A stretch of 55,955 nt of DNA from positions 1 through 55,955 of the forward strand of contig CAVUES010000001.1 of NCBI GenBank assembly GCA_963740555.1, written 5' to 3'. This DNA is from Mayfieldus sp963740555. GTDB taxonomy: Bacteria > Actinomycetota > Thermoleophilia > Solirubrobacterales > 70-9. This document shows positions 51,667 to 55,955 of the stretch, piece after piece; positions within the stretch are counted from its first letter, which is position 1; each line of letters begins with the position of its first letter. The notes under the pieces are model-generated. The model had not been told where the DNA came from. It worked only from the letters and a program-made list of their open reading frames with translations, and searched no databases. A program made the position numbers and the translations under genes.

Positions 51667-53561
51667 CAGACCGCGCACTCGCCTTCGCCACGCTCGACCT
51701 TGTAGGGCTCCGAGCGGCTCCAGTCGACGAACTGGAGCATGTTCTCGAGGTTGAACTCGGCCGGCATCGCGAGGTCCTCGACCAGCTTCTCGAACTGCTC
51801 GGTGCCGATCCGCTCCACAAACTCGACGAAGGGCTCGCCGTCGTTGCGCTGGGTCTCGTAGAAGCGCAGCCAGCGCTCCACCGCGTCGGGGACGCGCTTC
51901 GCGGGCAGGCGCGACTTCAGCCGCGTGCCGAACTTGGCTCCGGCGTGCGACCTGCCCCCCAGGTGCGGGATGTAGGCGGGCATCGCGCGGCCGTTGACCT
52001 TCAACGAGGCGCCGTAGAAGCCGATGTTGCCGATGTGGTGCTGGGCGCAGCCGTTCGGGCAGCCGCTCATCTTGATGTGGACCTGACGGGTCAGGGGGTC
52101 TGTGATCTGCATCTCCTCGACCCGCTGCTGGATCGCCCGGTTGAGGCCCATCGAGCTGGTGATGCCGAGCTTGCAGCTGTCGGTGCCGGGGCAGCTGACC
52201 ACGTCGGTGATCTCCTGCGCGCCGGCGTCGCCGAGGCCGAGCTCGGACAGACGCGTCCAGAGCTCGAACAGCGATTCGTCGCGGATCCAGCGCAGGACGA
52301 AGTTCTGCTCGACGCAGGTGCGCGCGTAGCCGCCGGTGAATTCGCGCATGATCTCGGCCAGGCCGCGAAGCTGCTCGGGGTCGAGGTCGCCGCGCGTCAC
52401 CTTCACCTCGACCGCGGAGAAGCCCTGCTGGCGCTGGGGCGTGACGTTGCCCTCGATGAAACGACCGAACTGGGAGCGCTCGCCGTTCGGGCTCGAGTAC
52501 GTGCCCGATGGCGCGGGCGCGTTGGCCTCCTCGTCGTCGTCGAAGCGACCGCGCTCCACGGCGCCCTCGAAGTCGCGGTCGGCGACCCAGTCGCCCTCCA
52601 GCTCCTCGTCGATCCGTCGGCGGAACTCCTCGATCCCGATCTTGTCGACCAGGACCTTGATCCGGGCCCGGGCGCGGTTGGCGCGCAGCCAGTCCTGGCG
52701 ATCGAAGATCCGCAACGCCGCCTCGGAGACCTTCAGGTACTCGCCGTTCTCGGCCTCCGCGAACTCGGTGATCGTCTCGGCGATCCGCGGCATGATCGAG
52801 GTGCCGCCGCCGACGACGACCTTGAAGCCCTTGACTCCGTCCTCGATCCGGGGGATGAAGCCAAGGTCGTGGATCGGGGTGATCGCGCGATCGGCATCAG
52901 AGGCGGTGAACGCAGTCTTCCACTTGCGCGGCATCAACTGGGTGGTGGGATGGCGCACGAAGTAGCGCACGTAGGCGGCGGCGTAGGGAGTCGGGTCGAA
53001 GATCTCGTCTTCGGCGATTCCCGCGTAGGGATCGCCGGTCACGTTGCGCACCGTGTTGCCACAGCCTTCGCGGGAGGAGAGGCCGGCTTCGCCCAGCTCG
53101 CGGATCGCCTTCGCGGCGTCGGCGAGCGGGATGTGGTGGATCTGGATGTTCTGGCGCGTCGTGATGTGGCCCTTGCGCAGCGGCGCGTAGCGCTCGATCA
53201 CGTCGGCGAAAGCCTCCATCTGCTCCGGGTTGACGCCGCCGTAGGGAAGCTTCACCCGGATCATCTGCACGTCGGGCTGGCGCTGGCCGTAGACGCCCTG
53301 CTTGAGCCGGAAGCCGATGAACTCGTCTTCCGAGAGCTGCTCCTGTAGGAACTTGCCCGCCTCGGTATCGAAGTCGTCGAACTCCTGCTCGAGGATCGGT
53401 ATCACTTCGCCGGGAACGTTCTCGAACGTCTCCGGGTTCGCCAGCGTGCCCACGCGGCCCTTGCCGTGCTGAGTCTTGCCGTGATCCTCGTCGAGCTCGG
53501 GCTTGCGGCCCAGAGCCTCGGTCTCCTCGGTCTTCTTGGGCGGGGCCGAAACCGGCTCCAT
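51666..53561 (-). CDS. sir: Sulfite (or nitrite) reductase, ferredoxin-dependent, sirohaem
   Basis: 631 residues. Two ferrodoxin-like half-domains (ADVIERYAPLRKGHITTRQN with IQIHHIP) alternate with two sirohaem domains. The [4Fe-4S]-sirohaem ligands are SCPGTDSCKLGI (C-x5-C) and SGCPNGCAQHHIGNIG (C-x3-C). The N-terminal tail is long and acidic. Its place before cysH-sat-cysC shows that it reduces sulfite to sulfide. An AT-rich palindrome upstream may be its operator. Confidence 0.94.
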   Translation of the reverse strand: MEPVSAPPKKTEETEALGRKPELDEDHGKTQHGKGRVGTLANPETFENVPGEVIPILEQEFDDFDTEAGKFLQEQLSEDEFIGFRLKQGVYGQRQPDVQMIRVKLPYGGVNPEQMEAFADVIERYAPLRKGHITTRQNIQIHHIPLADAAKAIRELGEAGLSSREGCGNTVRNVTGDPYAGIAEDEIFDPTPYAAAYVRYFVRHPTTQLMPRKWKTAFTASDADRAITPIHDLGFIPRIEDGVKGFKVVVGGGTSIMPRIAETITEFAEAENGEYLKVSEAALRIFDRQDWLRANRARARIKVLVDKIGIEEFRRRIDEELEGDWVADRDFEGAVERGRFDDDEEANAPAPSGTYSSPNGERSQFGRFIEGNVTPQRQQGFSAVEVKVTRGDLDPEQLRGLAEIMREFTGGYARTCVEQNFVLRWIRDESLFELWTRLSELGLGDAGAQEITDVVSCPGTDSCKLGITSSMGLNRAIQQRVEEMQITDPLTRQVHIKMSGCPNGCAQHHIGNIGFYGASLKVNGRAMPAYIPHLGGRSHAGAKFGTRLKSRLPAKRVPDAVERWLRFYETQRNDGEPFVEFVERIGTEQFEKLVEDLAMPAEFNLENMLQFVDWSRSEPYKVERGEGECAV

Positions 53562-53637
53562 GCGACGCCTCTCCGGCTAGTGGGTTCGCGAACACGCCTC
53601 GCTCAGGCGTTATCGGCGCGAATAGTACTAAACCTGA

Positions 53638-53657
53638 CAGAAATTCAAGTATTTCTG
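53638..53657. promoter_or_regulatory. AT-rich palindromic operator upstream of sir
   Basis: CAGAAAT-N6-ATTTCTG is a perfect 7-bp inverted repeat in very GC-rich surroundings. It covers the final codons and TGA of the rhodanese gene and lies 77 bp upstream of the sir ATG. On the minus strand TTGAAT and TACTAT stand nearby as promoter-like hexamers. A Rrf2-type sulfur regulator is a fair guess for the binding protein. Confidence 0.5.
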
Positions 53658-54055
53658 CGTCGGGCCTCGATCACGGCTGCCGCTTCGCCCGATTCGGCGA
53701 CGTAGCCGTCCTCGGGCTCGAGCAGTCTGCCCTCTGCCGACCAGGCCGTGATCCCACCCGCGAGGGCATGGGCGTCGAAGCCGCCGGCGCGCAGGCCGTC
53801 GGCGACCAGCTCGGAACGCGATCCGGAGCGACAGTAGAGGACCACCGGCCGCCCACGATCCAGCTTCTCCGCCTCAGCCGGCAGTTCGTTCACCTCCACC
53901 TGGCGGGCGCCGGGTATCCGACCGGCCTCCCATTCGTGCTGCCGTCGCACGTCGATCAGCTCGACCCCGCCGGCCTCCATCATCTCGGCCAGGCGTTCGG
54001 GCTCGAGCTCGCCCCCGTGCTCAGTTCCCTCGGTATCGATTCGCTCGCCAGCCAT
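53645..54055 (-). CDS. Rhodanese-like sulfurtransferase domain protein
   Basis: 136 residues from ATG 54055. A single rhodanese domain: ELIDVRRQHEWEAGRIPGAR, VNELPAEAEKLDRGRPVVLY and the active loop LYCRSGSRSELVADGLRAGG with catalytic Cys. It moves sulfane sulfur (thiosulfate or persulfide). It lies upstream of the sulfate assimilation operon on the same strand, with the operator-like palindrome at its very end. The extra C-terminal stretch LEPEDGYVAESGEAAAVIEA is unremarkable. Confidence 0.86.
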   Translation of the reverse strand: MAGERIDTEGTEHGGELEPERLAEMMEAGGVELIDVRRQHEWEAGRIPGARQVEVNELPAEAEKLDRGRPVVLYCRSGSRSELVADGLRAGGFDAHALAGGITAWSAEGRLLEPEDGYVAESGEAAAVIEARRRNT

Positions 54056-54197
54056 GGAAGAAATCTTGACGCACTGGATGCCGTCGCATCTCGGGGTCAT
54101 CGCCCGCCTGTCTCGCTCACGCACACTTCCAGTGCGCTCGCTTCGCCGGTCGGGCTGCTTCCCCCGACCTGCTCGGCCCCAGTGCGTCCGGCGCCGC

Positions 54198-54407
54198 CTA
54201 GTCCACTTCTGTGCCTTCAATCAAAAAGGCGACGCGCACGTGAGCGCGGTACTCGTCCAGGTTCTCGCCGCGAATACCGGTCGAGACGATGTCGACGGCG
54301 CGAACGTTGCGCAGCGAGGTCTGGGCCTGGCCCAGGGCCTGCTTGGCCGCCTCGTCGGTCGACGTCTTGGAGCTGCCGACCAGCTCGATGATCTTCACTA
54401 CTGACAA
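54198..54407 (-). CDS. Dodecin family flavin-binding protein
   Basis: 69 residues: LSVVKIIELVGSSKTSTDEA, AKQALGQAQTSLRNVRAVDI, GENLDEYRAHVRVAFLIEG, the usual dodecin length and pattern, forming a hollow 12-mer that stores flavin. The start TTG at 54407 is preceded by GGAGGGG at good spacing and is better than upstream GTG starts. It lies 142 bp upstream of the rhodanese start. Confidence 0.88.
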   Translation of the reverse strand: MSVVKIIELVGSSKTSTDEAAKQALGQAQTSLRNVRAVDIVSTGIRGENLDEYRAHVRVAFLIEGTEVD

Positions 54408-54501
54408 GGGACACCCCTCCTTGATCGACGGTTGTGTGTGTCCCTTTCTATCCCGAAGTCGGCCGCCGGGCAAGGGCGGCGACCGCTCTGGGCAGATCCG
54501 A

Positions 54502-54738
54502 TCAGCGGCCCTGGCGCCCCGAAATCCCCCAGGAGCCGGCCCCCGGGTCGCGCTCGACCCCCTCCAGCAACGAGGCCTGCCCCCAGCGACTCTGCTCGGC
54601 AGCAGTGGGGGCGGGGGTGGTTTCGGCCAGAAACCGCTCCAGCGCCGCCACGATCGCCGCCCCCTCCTGGTCGCTGGGGTTGCCTCCGACCAGCTCGATC
54701 CGTGGGCGGGGCGGCTTTCGACTCCCGTTCGCGCTCAC
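54502..54738 (-). CDS. Acyl-CoA carboxylase epsilon subunit-like small protein
   Basis: 78 residues from GTG 54738. The motif IELVGGNPSDQEGAAIVAAL followed by ERFLAETTPA and a C-terminal SRWGQASLLEGVERDP matches the small epsilon (AccE/PccE) subunits, which have RGNPTxEExAAL and a Trp-rich end and stabilise actinobacterial acyl-CoA carboxylases. Usually it is next to a beta subunit; here it stands alone, 7 kb from the alpha-subunit gene. Moderate confidence. Confidence 0.6.
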   Translation of the reverse strand: MSANGSRKPPRPRIELVGGNPSDQEGAAIVAALERFLAETTPAPTAAEQSRWGQASLLEGVERDPGAGSWGISGRQGR

Positions 54739-54782
54739 GAACCGGAATCTAGAGTAGAGCTTGGACCGACCGTCTCAACGTG

Positions 54783-54808
54783 AACGGCCCGCCTCCCGGC
54801 GGGCCGTT
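54783..54808. terminator. Strong hairpin AACGGCCCGCC / GGCGGGCCGTT
   Basis: A perfect 11-bp inverted repeat with the loop TCCC. It sits upstream of the AccE-like gene, between it and the tRNA-like region. No T-run follows. Confidence 0.55.
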
Positions 54809-54809
54809 A

Positions 54810-54845
54810 GGGTGAAATGAGGCTCTCGCCTCATGCACGACTCAG
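54810..54845 (+). other. Partial copy of the tRNA-like D-arm/anticodon arm, inverted
   Basis: GGGTGAAAT (54810-54818), the hairpin GAGGC-TCTC-GCCTC, and ATGCACGACTCAG (54833-54845) repeat positions 6-38 of the tRNA-like gene at 54912-55002, on the opposite strand. The 22 flanking bases are identical, while the hairpin between them has a different but still self-complementary sequence. Acceptor and T arms are not present. Confidence 0.6.
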
Positions 54846-54882
54846 TCCTTCGATTCTAGCGGCCGCTGAAGCCACGAACAAG

Positions 54883-54911
54883 ACCCGGCCCGCCATTGAG
54901 GCGGGCCGGGT
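54883..54911 (-). terminator. 12-bp hairpin directly after the tRNA-like gene
   Basis: Arms ACCCGGCCCGCC and GGCGGGCCGGGT with loop ATTGA. On the minus strand it starts at the base after the 3' end of the tRNA-like gene, so it likely ends that transcript. Confidence 0.6.
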
Positions 54912-55002
54912 TGCGGAGGGCGCCGGACTCGAACCGGAACCGGCCAAAGCCGGTCGCAACGATCCTGAGTCGTGCATCCCACCTTGGGATTTCACCCTCC
55001 GC
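54912..55002 (-). tRNA. Class II tRNA-like gene, anticodon CAG (Leu), non-canonical cloverleaf
   Basis: 91 nt. The ends GCGGAGGG / CCCTCCGC pair over 8 bp and can extend to 10 with a T-G wobble. U-G follows. The D-arm is ATCCC-AAGGT-GGGAT (5-bp stem, 5-nt loop). The anticodon arm ACGA-CTCAGGA-TCGT has four pairs and then a bulged T. The variable arm is ACCGGC-TTTG-GCCGGT. The T-loop TTCGAGT is canonical on a 4-bp stem CCGG/CCGG. Fourteen bases lie between T-loop and discriminator A, against 12 in normal tRNAs. Anticodon-arm sequence is close to ordinary tRNA-Leu(CAG). No CCA is encoded. It could be a divergent tRNA-Leu, an allo-tRNA-like species or a degenerate gene. Confidence 0.6.
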
Positions 55003-55074
55003 ATGACGCAGCCCACTGAGGATGCATTGACCCGTGCCGCGCAGGTCGTGCCTAATTCCCGTAAGACTCGCAAC

Positions 55075-55955
55075 GTGATCCCCGTGATCTCAGGCGAGGC
55101 GGTGCTGTCGGCGGTCACCCCGACCGAGGCGATCGAGCGAACCCGCGAGGCGTTCGCGCGTCATGCGCGGGGGGACTGGGTGATGCCGGCCAAGGTCTAC
55201 CTCGACAGCCCACCGGGGGACTTTCGCGCCATGCCGGCCCGCGGATCGGGGGTGGCGCTTCTCAAGTGGGTCACCTCCTACCCGCACAACCCCGAGCGCG
55301 ACCTCCCGGTCGTGACCGGCGTGATCGTCCTATCCGACGCCGACACCGGCGCCGAGCTGGCGATCCTCGACGCCCGATCGGTGACCTGGCTTCGCACCGG
55401 CGCGGCGGCCGCGGTGTCGGCGCAGGCACTCGCCGTGCGCGGGGCCCGCACCATCGGCGTGATCGGATGCGGAGTCAACGGCGCCTGGGCGGCGCGCTGC
55501 CTGAAGGCGGCCGGATACCACTTCGGCGTATGCCACGATCGGGATGACTCGGTCGCCGACGCTCTGGCGCTGGAGCTCGGGTGGATCCGGGGTGGACATC
55601 AGGATGCGGCCGCAGCCGACATCGTCGTCACCTGCACCCCAGGCGACGAGCCGGTTCTCACGACGGCCGACCTGCATCCCGGCCAGCACATCGCCGCCCT
55701 CGGGGCCGACGCCCACGGCAAGGCAGAGCTGGAGCGAGACGCGTTGCGCCGCTGCCATCTGTTCTGCGACGAGTGGGAACAGGCGAGCGGTGGCGGCGAG
55801 CTCTCCGGCGCCGTCGCGGCTGGCGAGGTTAGCCGCGGACAGGTCACGCAGCTCGGTGAGGTGCTGACGGGCGGCGGCGCAGGACGCGAGTCCGATCGGG
55901 AGACGACACTGTTCGACTCGACCGGGCTCGCGATCCAGGACCTGGGGATCGCGCT
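55075..55955 (+). CDS. Ornithine cyclodeaminase/mu-crystallin family protein, C-terminus outside window
   Basis: At least 293 residues, no stop before the window ends. It reads VIPVISGEAVLSAVTPTEAI, VMPAKVYLDSPPGDFRAMPA, then VTGVIVLSDADTGAELAILD and TWLRTGAAAAVSAQALAV, the NAD-binding IGVIGCGVNGAWAARCL, and IVVTCTPGDEPVLTTADL. These NAD(P)-dependent enzymes include ornithine cyclodeaminase, alanine dehydrogenase and ketimine reductases. GTG 55075 best matches family starts; the ATG at 55003 directly after the tRNA-like gene is the alternative. Confidence 0.85.
   Translation, partial: MIPVISGEAVLSAVTPTEAIERTREAFARHARGDWVMPAKVYLDSPPGDFRAMPARGSGVALLKWVTSYPHNPERDLPVVTGVIVLSDADTGAELAILDARSVTWLRTGAAAAVSAQALAVRGARTIGVIGCGVNGAWAARCLKAAGYHFGVCHDRDDSVADALALELGWIRGGHQDAAAADIVVTCTPGDEPVLTTADLHPGQHIAALGADAHGKAELERDALRRCHLFCDEWEQASGGGELSGAVAAGEVSRGQVTQLGEVLTGGGAGRESDRETTLFDSTGLAIQDLGIA

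Noticed and set aside
51648..53348. 566-codon open frame on the plus strand
   Set aside because: Antisense to sir with all Fe-S and sirohaem motifs on the minus strand.

Overview
The window is GC-rich DNA from an actinobacterium. The layout points to the class Thermoleophilia (Solirubrobacterales-like): a single-chain double-WYL (PafBC-type) regulator, GTG/TTG starts, ATGA gene overlaps, tRNAs without an encoded CCA, and a fused biotin carboxylase/BCCP subunit. The class is inferred from gene content; no rRNA is present.

Layout. 0-9 kb is a surface-polysaccharide region: the 5' end of gmd, a methyltransferase-glycosyltransferase fusion and a multi-membrane glycosyltransferase-like gene (both broken by single-base indels), then a translationally coupled wzt-wzm-penicillin acylase-PPOX operon. 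9-27 kb is mostly housekeeping and regulation: MBL hydrolase, PafBC-like regulator, YhaM-like HD/OB protein, SRPBCC protein, class III cyclase, tRNA-Phe, GH15-like secreted protein, lipoprotein, SLOG protein, MrfA-like helicase, dihydropteroate synthase, HAD phosphatase, HD-GYP protein, DHA2 exporter with a divergent ArsR regulator, and a DtxR/MntR regulator. 27-34 kb holds an aminotransferase beside a nine-copy tandem repeat, an AbiEi/DUF559 gene, sucCD, a HAD dehalogenase, a truncated haemoglobin and a GNAT protein. 34-46 kb is a sulfatase/arylsulfotransferase island with pseudogenes, gene fragments and gene-conversion tracts, ending in an intact sulfatase-like membrane protein-methyltransferase-small protein operon. 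46-56 kb carries an acyl-CoA carboxylase alpha subunit, PHP phosphoesterase, VOC protein, a complete sulfate assimilation operon (sir-cysH-sat-cysC), rhodanese, dodecin, an AccE-like protein, an unusual class II tRNA-like gene and a partial ornithine cyclodeaminase family gene.

How it fits together. The sulfur theme is strong: sat and cysC make APS and PAPS, cysH and sir reduce sulfate, and arylsulfotransferases and sulfatases sit 5-15 kb away. The Wzm/Wzt exporter, gmd and glycosyltransferases suggest an exported, possibly sulfated or phosphorylated surface glycan; this link is inference.

The most novel signals are non-coding. (1) Two 88-nt elements with the same multi-stem fold and compensatory base changes lie just 5' of two unrelated phosphatase genes. 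(2) A 91-nt tRNA-like gene has a CAG anticodon, an over-long acceptor/T branch and a long D-stem with a short D-loop. (3) Hairpins built from heptanucleotide repeats fill gene spacers at several loci. (4) An exact nine-unit array of a 23-bp repeat lies between divergent genes. Many frameshifts in 0.7-3.6 kb look like single-base losses in homopolymers, so sequence error is a serious alternative to gene decay there. No stretch over about 300 bases is without a gene or a described element.
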